A stretch of 36,333 nucleotides of DNA from NCBI GenBank assembly GCA_903837355.1, contig CAILUI010000127.1:1-36333 (forward strand), given 5' to 3'. Position numbers and translations under genes: made by a program. The stretch's first letter is position 1, and every line of letters starts with the position of its first letter. The stretch comes from an uncultured Victivallales bacterium (lineage in GTDB: Bacteria > Verrucomicrobiota > Lentisphaeria > Oligosphaerales > JAFGRS01). This document shows, piece by piece, positions 15,050-24,384 of the stretch. Below the pieces are notes generated by a model that searched no databases, was not told where the DNA came from, and worked only from the letters and a program-made list of their open reading frames with translations.

Positions 15050-15889
15050 GTGAACACACGAGGCAGACGGTGGCTACTCCGAGTCTCTGCGGCACTGGCG
15101 CTTTGCGCTCCGGTCATGCAGGCACAGGGGGGAGCGGTCAACGACGCGATTGTGAAGGGTGAACTGTACGTCTGGAATCGCTTCGCCGACCTGCTTGAAA
15201 CCCTGAGATGCGGCGGCGCCGTCGGGCCGTCGGTCGGCGCCGAAATCGCCTTTACCGACCAGGCCATGCTGGGCGCCATGGCATCGGTGGAAGCCGGTGC
15301 CTCGTTCCCCCACTTCGTACCGCCACTCTGGCTGGTACCCTATGCGGAGGAAGCGCGCGTCTTCAGCACGCACGAGGGAGTCTACCGGACCCTCGCCTAC
15401 GGCAACGTACGCAAGGAGAGTTCGCCCGAACTCACCCGGCACTTCGACCGTGAGCCCCGTGACCTGCGCGCCGAGTTGGGCCTGGGCATCGCCCACGCCT
15501 ACGTCGCCGTCAAGACCATGGAAGTTGCCGACTTCGGCGCTGGCTTTGTCGGCTACGATCTGTCCGACGACGATGCCAAGTTGGATCCCACCGTTCGCCG
15601 CCTTCCGGCTGATCAGTTCGGCCGCGGTGTCAGCAACATCCTCTTCGGCTGGATCGAACTGGGCAAGAACATGATCCGCGTCGGCCGCGAGGAAGGTGAT
15701 GCCTCCGGCTTCACCAAGGGCTTTGGCCTGGGCCTGTGGCGCACCGGCGTGCGCGAAGTCGTCGGCGTCTTCGAACTCGTCACCTTCCCCTTCGGCTGGA
15801 GCGCGGTGGTCGAGCCCGAGTACGTGCTGCAGACGTCCTATATCACCCAGTGGCGCCTGAACCGTCCCGAGTTCAAGAGCCAGTACTAA
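15050..15889 (+). CDS. TIGR04073-type 'exosortase system-associated' exported protein
   Basis: A 279-residue exported protein starting at GTG, with GAGGAAAGG about 10 nt upstream. Residues 1-26 form a signal peptide (basic MNTRGRRW, hydrophobic stretch, VMQA). The C-terminal part carries the features I associate with family TIGR04073: RGVSNILFGWIELGKNMIRVG, then the glycine-rich GFTKGFGLGLWRTGVREVVGVFELVTFPF and a terminal PEYV motif. The middle (LLETLRCGGAVGPSVGAEIAFTDQAMLGAM) looks like an amphipathic beta-rich envelope domain. The family is known from PVC-type genomes with exosortases, but no exosortase or PEP-CTERM protein is visible here. Its function is unknown. Confidence 0.8.
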   Translation: MNTRGRRWLLRVSAALALCAPVMQAQGGAVNDAIVKGELYVWNRFADLLETLRCGGAVGPSVGAEIAFTDQAMLGAMASVEAGASFPHFVPPLWLVPYAEEARVFSTHEGVYRTLAYGNVRKESSPELTRHFDREPRDLRAELGLGIAHAYVAVKTMEVADFGAGFVGYDLSDDDAKLDPTVRRLPADQFGRGVSNILFGWIELGKNMIRVGREEGDASGFTKGFGLGLWRTGVREVVGVFELVTFPFGWSAVVEPEYVLQTSYITQWRLNRPEFKSQY

Positions 15890-15927
15890 GACCGCGGCAG
15901 AAGACCGCCAACGGCGCCCGAAAACAC

Positions 15928-15970
15928 CACGCCCGGTCGGCCTTGATGGCTGACCGGGCGTGTCGCTTTT
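15928..15970 (+). terminator. Rho-independent terminator, possibly bidirectional
   Basis: CACGCCCGGTC and GACCGGGCGTG are perfect 11-bp arms around a 13-base loop, followed by TCGCTTTT on the plus strand, 39 bp after the TIGR04073-type gene. On the minus strand the hairpin is followed by GTGTTTTCG, so it may also end the argD-like transcript, whose stop is at 16052. Confidence 0.9.
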
Positions 15971-16051
15971 GCAGACCGTACGGACGACCCGCGCGGGCAG
16001 CCGCCCGCCGCCGCCCTGACGTCAAACCCAGGCGGCGGCTACGGCTCCCGC

Positions 16052-17257
<1,206 letters not shown>

Positions 17258-17371
17258 CGTCAGTGCATTCTCCACGGTCGGAAAGCGGTTTCGGACAAAG
17301 GCGGCGCGCCGCCGGCAGGCCGGGGCGTCACGCGAACCAGGGTGGCGGACAGATACGCGCCCGTGCTGGGC

Positions 17372-18187
17372 TCAGCCTTCCTGTCCGCCGACCGTTCGTC
17401 GCAGTAGCCGGCGGTCGAAGTAGTTGATCGACATGCCCGCATCGACGACGATGGTCTGAGCGTTGATCCCGCTCGCGCGCGGGCTCAACAGAAAGGCCAC
17501 CGTGTCGGCCGCCTCCCGCGTCTCCAGCGCCCGGCCGCGCGGGATGACCTGTTCCGCGAACAGATAGGCATCCACATAGCCCGGGATCCCGGCCGAGGCA
17601 CTGGTCTTCAGCAGGCCGGCCCCGACGGCGTTGACGCGAATCTCCGGCGCCACCGCCACCGCCAGACTCTTGGCCAGGAAGGCCACCGTCGAATCCAGAG
17701 CCGCCTTGATGGGCCCCATGTAGCCATAGCTCTCCGACGCCATCCGGCTCGTGGAGATGGACATCGTCACAATACTGGCCCGCGGACTTAGTAGGGGCCG
17801 CAGGTGGTTAACCACGTTGACCAGGGAGAAGCAGGACACATCCACCGCCTGCAGGAAATCCGCCTTGAGCGTCTCGTGGAATGGCCGGAAACCCTGGCTG
17901 TAGTTGGCGAAGGCGATCGAATGCACCAACCCATCAACCACCGGGCAAATGGCCCCCAGCGCCATCGGCAACGCTGCGACCTCTGCGTCATCCTCGACGT
18001 TGCAGAGCAGCACCGGCGCCGTCCCGAAAAGCGCCTGATTCCGCTCACGCACCTCCGCGTCGCGGACCACAAACACGACCCGCGCGCCAACCGCAGTCAG
18101 CACCTGGGCCACGGCCCAGGCCACGCTGCGCCGGTTGGCGACGCCGAGGACAACGATCGTCTTATCCTGTAACTGCAGGAAATCCAT
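17372..18187 (-). CDS. fabI: FabI-type enoyl-[acyl-carrier-protein] reductase
   Basis: A 271-residue short-chain dehydrogenase with FabI traits: the cofactor motif VVLGVANRRSVAWAVAQ (FabI-style, not the classic SDR TGxxxGIG), SIAFANYSQGFRPFHET, and the catalytic SYGYMGPIKAALDS with Tyr154 and Lys161 in Y-x6-K spacing. It continues with IRVNAVGAGLLKTSASAGIPGY and ends FLLSPRASGINAQTIVVDAGM. It would reduce enoyl-ACP in fatty-acid elongation. The second FabI tyrosine (Tyr146 in E. coli) is replaced by Ile144. The start at 18187 puts the Rossmann strand near residue 10; a start at 18223 adds 12 residues. Confidence 0.85.
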   Translation of the reverse strand: MDFLQLQDKTIVVLGVANRRSVAWAVAQVLTAVGARVVFVVRDAEVRERNQALFGTAPVLLCNVEDDAEVAALPMALGAICPVVDGLVHSIAFANYSQGFRPFHETLKADFLQAVDVSCFSLVNVVNHLRPLLSPRASIVTMSISTSRMASESYGYMGPIKAALDSTVAFLAKSLAVAVAPEIRVNAVGAGLLKTSASAGIPGYVDAYLFAEQVIPRGRALETREAADTVAFLLSPRASGINAQTIVVDAGMSINYFDRRLLRRTVGGQEG

Positions 18188-18389
18188 GGTCCCATACCAT
18201 ACCGGCGTTTCCCCTGCTCTCAACCAGGCCCCAAAGCCGAGAAGGCAGAATGGCAGGAGACGCGAACGGAGGAGAATCCTCTCGCCACGACGCTAAGCCG
18301 CCAGGAAGAGGGCAGCAGAAGAGGGACTACGGCAGGCACGTCTGCCTGGCCGGCGGCATGCGACGACCAAGGGAATCGGCAACCGAGGC

Positions 18390-19475
18390 CTACTCGATGC
18401 CGTACTGGGCCAGTCTTCTGCGGACCTCGACTTCATCACTCAGCGGACGTGCGAAGACCCGGTGGTGTATCCAGCGCGCGTCACCCGTCTGCGAGGCTAC
18501 GGCATCGATGGCATCGAAACCATCCCAAATCTGCGTCTTCTTCCCTGCAGCATGGATCTGTCTGTAGACCTCTGGCCAGTGCGCGCAGCCCGGCACTCCT
18601 GCGCCAGGCACCCATTGGATACCATCGAGGTCCGCCATGGCGCAGAGCTGTTCGAGATGCGGGAGCTGCCCGGGCCCGTCGAGGTGGTACACGGTGCGAG
18701 CCAGCCTGCGACACGTCGCCGCCAACTCCGGCCTGACGAACTGAGCGAACATCTCGGGCGAAATCATGTACGAGAAGTCGCACTGCAGTATGTAGGACGG
18801 TTTGTCACTGTAGATCGATGACCAATCCGAATACCCCGGGTTGACAGGCTGCAGGACCTCGTTGATCTCGCTGAAGAAACGGTGCCAGAGGTCATGCGAC
18901 TCCCAGCACAGGCGCATCACCTCGTCGGGGCAGTCATAGAGGTCAAGGAGGAGCCGCTCACCCGGCCGGAAGGTCGAGAGCACGTCGAGATTGCCCCCAA
19001 GGTCTGGCATGGAGACGAGGACCTGCCCCTGCCAGCGCTCCATGGCTGCGGCACAGATATCTTTGATGCGCTTGAGCCACACATTGCCCTCGTCATACCC
19101 GAAGTGGATGTCTGCGATGGGTGCCTCATTCGGAGCCCGGAACCACACCCAACCAGTGGAATTATCTACGCGTGCACCCAGGAAGGCCGACATGATGCCA
19201 GGGCCAAATGAACTTAGGTTCACATAGGGGAATGCATCGCCGAGAAACACGCAGCGGGACAGCTCGTAGTCGAGCCTGTCGACAATCGCCTCGGCCGACC
19301 AGGAGAAGTCCGCACACGTCGCTTGCGATAGGACTGGCGTCCCTGGCTCCGGGCGGCCCGGGTCCCGGCCTACCAGCTCAATGGGAATGATGGGGCGCCC
19401 CAGTTCGCCCGCCCACCACTGCCTATAGGTTTCTCTGACCTTGTCCCAGCGTTCGGGGCCGAAATCAATGCCCAT
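18390..19475 (-). CDS. Uroporphyrinogen decarboxylase (URO-D)-like protein
   Basis: A 361-residue protein whose fold signals match URO-D/MtaA-like proteins rather than true HemE. Visible are RWQGQVLVSMPDLGGNLDVLSTFRPGE, the core QCDFSYMISPEMFAQFVRPELAATCR, YHLDGPGQLPHLEQLC, LDGIQWVPGAGVPG and KKTQIWDG. Such proteins are abundant in PVC and other carbohydrate-degrading bacteria, where they probably act on methylated or corrinoid-linked substrates; heme synthesis is unlikely for this divergent type. The ATG at 19475 is chosen because AGAGG lies about 8 nt upstream. A perfect 8-bp inverted repeat at 19533-19553 lies in its leader. Confidence 0.8.
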   Translation of the reverse strand: MGIDFGPERWDKVRETYRQWWAGELGRPIIPIELVGRDPGRPEPGTPVLSQATCADFSWSAEAIVDRLDYELSRCVFLGDAFPYVNLSSFGPGIMSAFLGARVDNSTGWVWFRAPNEAPIADIHFGYDEGNVWLKRIKDICAAAMERWQGQVLVSMPDLGGNLDVLSTFRPGERLLLDLYDCPDEVMRLCWESHDLWHRFFSEINEVLQPVNPGYSDWSSIYSDKPSYILQCDFSYMISPEMFAQFVRPELAATCRRLARTVYHLDGPGQLPHLEQLCAMADLDGIQWVPGAGVPGCAHWPEVYRQIHAAGKKTQIWDGFDAIDAVASQTGDARWIHHRVFARPLSDEVEVRRRLAQYGIE

Positions 19476-19532
19476 GGAATGCCTCTTCGTGTTTTCGGCC
19501 TCGCGGCGCAAGCCTGCAGTCATAGATGCCCG

Positions 19533-19553
19533 TCCAGGCGGTTTGCGCCTGGA
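19533..19553. promoter_or_regulatory. Inverted repeat upstream of the URO-D-like gene
   Basis: TCCAGGCG and CGCCTGGA are perfect 8-bp arms around GTTTG, about 58 bp before the start at 19475. There is no T-tract, so it is not a terminator for that gene. Operator or leader hairpin is possible. The rest of the 19476-19757 gap shows no gene. Confidence 0.3.
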
Positions 19554-19757
19554 TCGGGGCCACCCTGTACCTCCAAATACCTATTAGTGCTGTTGACGGA
19601 TTGCGTGGGTGGATTGTTGGGGCGTAAGCGCGGGCGGGGGCTCAAGAGACGGGCGGAAGGAGACGGCAACCGCGGGTAGTCACTTGCACTTGCCGGCGTT
19701 AGATTGGCTTGGCGCTGCGGTGCCGGGGGCGCTGACCGCGCCACGCGAGGGGCTGGT

Positions 19758-19957
19758 ATGAGCAGGAACAACGCACTCCCCGATCCCGCGATTCGCATCG
19801 GCCTGGGCGAAGCCTTCGCCGCAGGCTACTTCGAGTTGCCGGAGGCGCCGCCGCTGCAGCGTTGGGCGCTACCCCGGGCGGCGATTCGGAGGACTTCAGT
19901 CGTCTGAGCCCGGACCTGCAACGTTCCGTGCTCGAGCGGACGGAACACCGACGGTGA
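19758..19957 (+). pseudogene. Small ORF with apparent frameshift, function unknown
   Basis: A frame starts at ATG 19758 (GAGGGG 7 nt upstream) as MSRNNALPDPAIRIGLGEAFAAGYFELPEAPPLQRWA and stops at 19907. A second frame downstream reads GATPGGDSEDFSRLSPDLQRSVLERTEHRR and stops at 19957, overlapping GTG 19954 of a possible next start. Both halves look protein-like, with GC-rich third positions, as if one ~65-residue protein had suffered an indel around 19855-19880. I do not recognise the protein. A real 49-residue product from the first frame alone is the alternative. Confidence 0.4.
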
Positions 19958-19980
19958 ACGGTAACCAGGAGATCGGCTCG

Positions 19981-20754
19981 ATGAAATGGCATCTGCGGCA
20001 GACGGTACTGGCTCTCAGCGTGGCGGCAGTCGGCGGGCTGCGGGCGGACGAGAAAGCGGTGCGCCAGGAGCTGGATACAACGCTGCAACGCTATGACACC
20101 CTGCTGCAGCAGAGTTTCGCCCTGCCTTTCAAGAGCCCGGAAATCAGCGCGCTGCTCAGCCAGCAGGTGGCCGCGGCCACCCAGCAGACCCTGGGCATCC
20201 CGCTGCAGGTGAGCATCAGCCACTTCACCTACACCTACACCCCGAAAGGCAGCCAGATCAAGGCGCACCTGGCGGACCTGCCGGCGGCCCAGGCTGACCT
20301 CATGGAGAAACAGGCCAATCAGCTCATCCAAGGGTCCGCCGTGGGCCAGATGCTCGAGACCATCGCCTTCGATGCCCTGAAGGAAGGCGTCCTCTACCTG
20401 AACGCCCAGAAAGCCACCTGCGCGCTCCGCAAGGAACTCCCGGCAACCGCGGACTTCAGCGTCAGCGGCAGCAACCAGCAACTGCTGCCCGGGCTGCAGC
20501 TCAAGGAGACCTGGTTCCGCTTCGACCGGACCGCCAAAGCGGTGACCATGCTCCAGTTCAACTTCACCAACGGGACCTCGATGCAAGCGCGGCTGAAGTA
20601 TGTCGACATGCCCGTGGCCGGCGGGGCCAGTGTCCCGGTCCCGGCCCAGGCCGAGATCACCCAGGACGCCATCACCACCCCCCAGCAGGGCGTCACCGTG
20701 CCCAAGAAGCTGACCGTGCAATACGGCAAGTGCGTCTTTGCAGCGGCCCGGTAG
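19981..20754 (+). CDS. Secreted protein of unknown function
   Basis: A 257-residue protein with signal peptide MKWHLRQTVLALSVAAVGGLRA, then DEKAV. The ATG at 19981 is supported by AGGAG 9 nt upstream and by the signal peptide; a GTG at 19954 adds nine residues ahead of it. The mature part starts with a helical Gln-rich segment, then beta-rich stretches with aromatic alternation (ISHFTYTYTPKGSQIKAHL, WFRFDRTAKAVTMLQFNFTNGTSMQARLKYVDM), suggesting an envelope beta domain. I recognise no family. It converges on gnd with only 14 bp between them. Confidence 0.75.
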   Translation: MKWHLRQTVLALSVAAVGGLRADEKAVRQELDTTLQRYDTLLQQSFALPFKSPEISALLSQQVAAATQQTLGIPLQVSISHFTYTYTPKGSQIKAHLADLPAAQADLMEKQANQLIQGSAVGQMLETIAFDALKEGVLYLNAQKATCALRKELPATADFSVSGSNQQLLPGLQLKETWFRFDRTAKAVTMLQFNFTNGTSMQARLKYVDMPVAGGASVPVPAQAEITQDAITTPQQGVTVPKKLTVQYGKCVFAAAR

Positions 20755-20768
20755 CCCGCCGCGCCGGC

Positions 20769-22220
20769 TCAGACCACGTAGGTGGAGGCGGCGGTGGTGC
20801 CGCCACGGCCGGTCCAGTTAGTGTGGAAGACCTGGCCACGCGGCCGGTCGATGCGCTCGTAGGTGTGGGCGCCAAAGTAGTCGCGCTGCGCCTGCAGCAG
20901 GTTGGCCGGCAGGCGCGCGGCACGGTAGCCATCGAAGTAGGCGAGAGCGCTGCAGGTGGCCGGCATCGGAATGCCTTGCTTCACCGCTGCCACCACCACC
21001 CGGCGCCAAGCCGGCTGGGCGGCGCGCACGATCTTGGCGAAGAACGGGTCGAGCAGGAGGTTCGTCAGCCCAGGGTTACGGTCGAAGGCCTCCTTGATCT
21101 TACCCAGGAAACGACTGCGGATGATGCAGCCGCCGCGCCACATCAGGGCGATGCCGCCGTAGTTGAGGTTCCAGCCATAGGTCGCCGCCGCCGCGCGCAT
21201 GAGCTGGTAGCCCTGCGCATAGCTGATCAGCTTGCTGGCGTACAGGGCCTGACGCAGGTCATTGACCAAGGACTCCGGCTTGCCGCGGCCCTTGGCGACC
21301 CGGCCCGTCAGCACCGTGCTGGCCGCCACCCGTTCGTCCTTGAGGGCCGACAGGCAACGCGCGAAAACCGCCTCGCCGATCAGGGTCAGGGGCATACCTT
21401 CATCCAAAGCCGCGATGGCCGTCCACTTACCTGTGCCCTTCTGGCCGGCGGTGTCGAGGATCAGGTCAACGACGGCGTTGCCCTGTTCGTCACGGTAGCC
21501 GATGATGTCCCGCGTGATCTCGATGAGATAGCTGTTCAGTTCGCCGTCGTTCCAGTCGGCGAAGACCGTGTGCATCGCCTCGTTGGACAGGCCCAGGCCA
21601 TCCTTCATCATCTGGTAGGCCTCGCAGATCATCTGCATGTCGCCATACTCGATGCCGTTATGCACCATCTTGACAAAGTGGCCGGCGCCATTCTCGCCAA
21701 CCCAGTCGCAGCAGGGCTCGCCGGCGTCGGTCTGGGCGCAGATCGTCTGGAAGATCGCCTTGACGTGCGGCCAGGCGGCCGGACTGCCGCCCGGCATCAT
21801 CGAGGGCCCGAGCAAGGCGCCCTCCTCGCCCCCGGAAACGCCGGTGCCGATGTAGAGCTTGCCAGCAGCCTCAACCGCCTTGCAGCGCCGGATGGTGTCG
21901 GGGAAATGGCTGTTGCCACCGTCAATGATGATGTCGCCGGCTTCGAGATGCGGCAGGAGCTGCGCGATGAAGTCATCCACCGCCGCGCCTGCCTTGACCA
22001 GCAGCATCACCTTGCGCGGCCGCTTCAGGCTCGCCACCAGCTCCACGATCGAACGGCAGCCAATGATCTTCTTGCCCTGTGCCCGCCCGCCGATAAAATC
22101 GTCAACCTTCTCGACGGTGCGGTTGAAACACGCCACCGTAAAGCCCTTGCTCTCCATGTTCAGGATGAGGTTCTCGCCCATCACCGCCAGGCCAATCAGG
22201 CCGATGTCTGCTGTCGACAT
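20769..22220 (-). CDS. gnd: 6-phosphogluconate dehydrogenase, decarboxylating
   Basis: A 483-residue enzyme, the normal length for long-chain 6PGDH. It oxidises 6-phosphogluconate to ribulose 5-phosphate and CO2 with NADP in the pentose phosphate pathway. Visible motifs: dinucleotide-binding IGLIGLAVMGENLILNM with the family A-V-M-G-x-N, FNRTVEKVDDF, the substrate lysine region GHFVKMVHNGIEYGDMQ, LDTAGQKGTGKWTAIAAL and the C-terminal HTNWTGRGG. The start at 22220 (GGGAG 9 nt upstream) puts the Rossmann motif at the N-terminus; a longer frame to 22334 adds 38 unrelated residues. It is divergent from the Rrf2-cydAB genes. Confidence 0.97.
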   Translation of the reverse strand: MSTADIGLIGLAVMGENLILNMESKGFTVACFNRTVEKVDDFIGGRAQGKKIIGCRSIVELVASLKRPRKVMLLVKAGAAVDDFIAQLLPHLEAGDIIIDGGNSHFPDTIRRCKAVEAAGKLYIGTGVSGGEEGALLGPSMMPGGSPAAWPHVKAIFQTICAQTDAGEPCCDWVGENGAGHFVKMVHNGIEYGDMQMICEAYQMMKDGLGLSNEAMHTVFADWNDGELNSYLIEITRDIIGYRDEQGNAVVDLILDTAGQKGTGKWTAIAALDEGMPLTLIGEAVFARCLSALKDERVAASTVLTGRVAKGRGKPESLVNDLRQALYASKLISYAQGYQLMRAAAATYGWNLNYGGIALMWRGGCIIRSRFLGKIKEAFDRNPGLTNLLLDPFFAKIVRAAQPAWRRVVVAAVKQGIPMPATCSALAYFDGYRAARLPANLLQAQRDYFGAHTYERIDRPRGQVFHTNWTGRGGTTAASTYVV

Positions 22221-22288
22221 ACCGTGAGACTCCCTTTGCACAGTGAGGTGTCTGCCGTCACCAACTCCCCCGAGCCGGGGACCCGACC

Positions 22289-22316
22289 AACATACCGTAC
22301 CGACAGGCAAACTCAA
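22289..22316 (-). promoter_or_regulatory. Candidate gnd promoter
   Basis: On the minus strand TTGAGT (22316-22311), 16 bp, then TATGTT (22294-22289). Each box matches consensus at four of six positions, about 70 nt before the gnd start. It is plausible but weak. Confidence 0.35.
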
Positions 22317-22334
22317 AAACCCGGGCCGCCGCAC

Positions 22335-22384
22335 TTGACGACGCCAGTGTCGGCTTCCATATTATTAGGACAATGTTCGTCCTA
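22335..22384 (+). promoter_or_regulatory. rrf2-cydAB promoter with an inverted-repeat operator
   Basis: TTGACG (22335-22340), a 19-bp spacer and TATTAT (22360-22365) form a promoter. Immediately after it, TAGGAC and GTCCTA (22366-22371 and 22379-22384) are perfect 6-bp arms separated by 7 bp, over the expected transcription start. A protein bound there would block initiation. The likeliest binder is the Rrf2-type regulator encoded next, giving autoregulation and control of cydAB; this is an inference. Confidence 0.5.
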
Positions 22385-22442
22385 TCACTCTTAGTTAGCG
22401 AATGAGCGGGAGGACGGGGGACGGACAGGCAGGCAGGGTTTC

Positions 22443-22943
22443 ATGCGTTTCAGCAAGACTGTCGACTATATGGTGCGGTGCGTGCTGTTCCTGGCCCAGG
22501 GCGAGCCCGGGGCCGTGGCAGACCGGCATCGCATCGTGGCGGCGACCGGCGTCCCTGACTTGTACTTCCGCAAGATCGTCCAGCAACTGAGTCGCGCCGG
22601 GGTCATCCGGACCACGCGAGGCCCCCGCGGCGGCTACGCTCTGGCGACGCGCCCGGAGGACTTGACGCTGCTGCGCGTGGTGGAGGTCGGCAACGGCGGG
22701 ATCTGCATGAACGACTGCGCGGTGAATCCGGGGGCCTGCGGCCGCAGTGGTACCTGCACGGTTCATCGCGTTTGGGAAGACGTACGGCGCACGGTGCGGG
22801 ACGCGCTGGGCGCGGTGACCTTCGCCCAGTTGGCGCAACGCGACGCCGACAACACCGCCACTGGCATGGGCACTGGCGACGGCGCGGACGCGCCGTCGGA
22901 AAGGGCGGCTGCGGGCAGAGCAAGCTCCGAAACCGGCGGCTGA
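22443..22943 (+). CDS. Rrf2-family transcriptional regulator with Fe-S cysteine cluster
   Basis: A 166-residue regulator. The N-terminus MRFSKTVDYMVRCVLFLA and the winged helix VPDLYFRKIVQQLSRAGVIRTTRGPRGGYALA are typical of Rrf2 proteins (IscR, NsrR). After the dimerisation helix comes a cysteine cluster, CMNDCAVNPGACGRSGTC, spaced C-x3-C-x6-C-x5-C, which fits [Fe-S] ligation and sensing of oxygen, nitric oxide or redox state. The gene starts the cydA-cydB run, with the cydA ATG 20 bp after its stop. The last ~35 residues are low-complexity Gly/Ala/Arg. Which Rrf2 subtype it is cannot be decided. Confidence 0.92.
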   Translation: MRFSKTVDYMVRCVLFLAQGEPGAVADRHRIVAATGVPDLYFRKIVQQLSRAGVIRTTRGPRGGYALATRPEDLTLLRVVEVGNGGICMNDCAVNPGACGRSGTCTVHRVWEDVRRTVRDALGAVTFAQLAQRDADNTATGMGTGDGADAPSERAAAGRASSETGG

Positions 22944-22962
22944 ACAGGAAAGGGATTCCGGC

Positions 22963-24303
22963 ATGGACGTCGTGTGGCTCTCGAGGTTACAGTTTGCCGC
23001 GGCAACCTATTTCCATTTCCTCTTTGTGCCGCTGACGCTGGGGCTATCGATTCTGATTGCGATGATGGAGACGCGCTATGCGCGCCAAGGGGATCCGCTG
23101 TGGCAGCGCCAGGCCCGTTTCTGGGGCCAGATCTTCCTGATCAACTTTGCCGTCGGCATCGTGACCGGGATCACGCTGGAGTTCCAGTTCGGCACCAACT
23201 GGTCGCGCTACTCCCAGTATGTGGGTGACATTTTCGGCTCCTTGCTGGCGATCGAAGCGACCGCGGCATTTTTCCTGGAGTCCACCTTCATCGGCGTCTG
23301 GATTTTCGGCTGGAAGAAGCTCTCGGCCAAGGCCCACGCGGTGGTCATGTGGATCGTGGCTCTGGCCTCGAACCTCTCGGCGGTCTGGATCCTGACCGCC
23401 AACGCCTGGATGCAGCACCCCGTGGGTTACACGATCAACGCCAGTGCCGGCCGCGCCGAACTGACCGACTTCGTCGCCATCGTGACCCAACCCACGGCGC
23501 TGCTGAAGATCATTCACACGCTGAGCGGCGCCTACGTGCTGGCAGCGTTCTTCGTGATGGGCATCAGCGCCTATCACCTCCTGCGTAAGCAGCATGTGGA
23601 GTTCTTTCGGCGCTCGTTCCGCCTGGCCCTTGGCTTCGGCCTGATCTTTTCCTTCGTCGAATTGGTGCAGGGGCACCTGCACGCCTCAGACGTGGCGGCA
23701 ACGCAGCCCGCCAAGCTGGCCGCCATGGAATCGCACTGGGAGACCGCGCGCCAGGCCCCCGTCTACCTGCTGTCCATCCCCGACGAAGAGGCCGGTAAGA
23801 ACGCGGTCGCGATGTTCCCCATCCCCGGTGTCCTCAGCCTGCTGGCTTTCCACGATCCCAACGCCGAGGTCAAGGGACTGGCGGACTTCCCGAAGGAGGA
23901 CCGGCCGCCGGTGCTGATCACCTACGTGGCGTTCCGCCTGATGGTCGCGCTGGGGGGCTACTTCATGGCGGCTACCGCGCTCGGTTGGCTGTTGCGGAAC
24001 CGCCTCGAGCAGTCGCCGTGGTACCTGCGGCTGATGCTGTTCTCCATCCCGCTGCCCTACCTGGCCATCGCTCTCGGCTGGACGGTCGCCGAAGTCGGTC
24101 GTCAGCCCTGGATCGTCTACGGCCTCATGCGCACTCGCGATGCCGCCTCGCCCATCGCTGCGGGCCAGGTGCTCGCCACCCTGGTAGGCTTCGTCGTGGT
24201 CTATGGCCTGATCGGCCTGCTCGCCTTCGGACTGATGGTCCGCACCGCCCGCCTGGGTCCCGATGCCGTACCCGCCCCGAGCGCCCCCAAGCGGGGTAAG
24301 TAA
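22963..24303 (+). CDS. cydA: Cytochrome bd ubiquinol oxidase subunit I
   Basis: A 446-residue multi-pass membrane protein, the short Q-loop version of CydA. Ligand and channel residues of the family are in place: His18 (YFHFLF) for a heme b595/d site, Glu98 and Glu106 (AIEATAAFFLES), His185 (IIHTLSGAY) and the methionine in AFRLMVALG for heme b558. The quinol-site GRQPW signature lies in EVGRQPWIVYGLMRT. It transfers electrons from quinol to oxygen with high affinity in the inner membrane. It lies between the Rrf2 regulator and cydB, and the operon lacks cydDC within the window. Confidence 0.97.
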   Translation: MDVVWLSRLQFAAATYFHFLFVPLTLGLSILIAMMETRYARQGDPLWQRQARFWGQIFLINFAVGIVTGITLEFQFGTNWSRYSQYVGDIFGSLLAIEATAAFFLESTFIGVWIFGWKKLSAKAHAVVMWIVALASNLSAVWILTANAWMQHPVGYTINASAGRAELTDFVAIVTQPTALLKIIHTLSGAYVLAAFFVMGISAYHLLRKQHVEFFRRSFRLALGFGLIFSFVELVQGHLHASDVAATQPAKLAAMESHWETARQAPVYLLSIPDEEAGKNAVAMFPIPGVLSLLAFHDPNAEVKGLADFPKEDRPPVLITYVAFRLMVALGGYFMAATALGWLLRNRLEQSPWYLRLMLFSIPLPYLAIALGWTVAEVGRQPWIVYGLMRTRDAASPIAAGQVLATLVGFVVVYGLIGLLAFGLMVRTARLGPDAVPAPSAPKRGK

Positions 24304-24316
24304 GGACGTCATGCCC

Positions 24317-24334
24317 GGCCGCGGCGCCGCGGCC
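24317..24334. repeat. 18-bp perfect palindrome between cydA and cydB
   Basis: GGCCGCGGCGCCGCGGCC sits 13 bp after the cydA stop in the 81-bp cydA-cydB gap. No T-tract follows. In the mRNA it could form a stabilising or partly attenuating hairpin that adjusts the subunit ratio; no direct evidence. Confidence 0.6.
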
Positions 24335-24384
24335 CTGCAGGGTTTCTGAGAGTATCGTCGAAACGAGGGAAAGGAAGCGTCGCC

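Noticed and set aside
14795..15095. Extension of the 1294-residue protein to a start at 15095
   Set aside because: It would overlap the divergent TIGR04073-type gene, adds no domain, and buries a standard signal peptide that starts at 14795.
15895..16050. A further gene between the TIGR04073-type gene and the argD-like gene
   Set aside because: The gap is only about 160 bp, filled by a terminator and GC-rich spacer.
20730..22394. A 554-codon plus-strand frame opposite gnd
   Set aside because: gnd on the minus strand is certain; this frame has shadow composition only.
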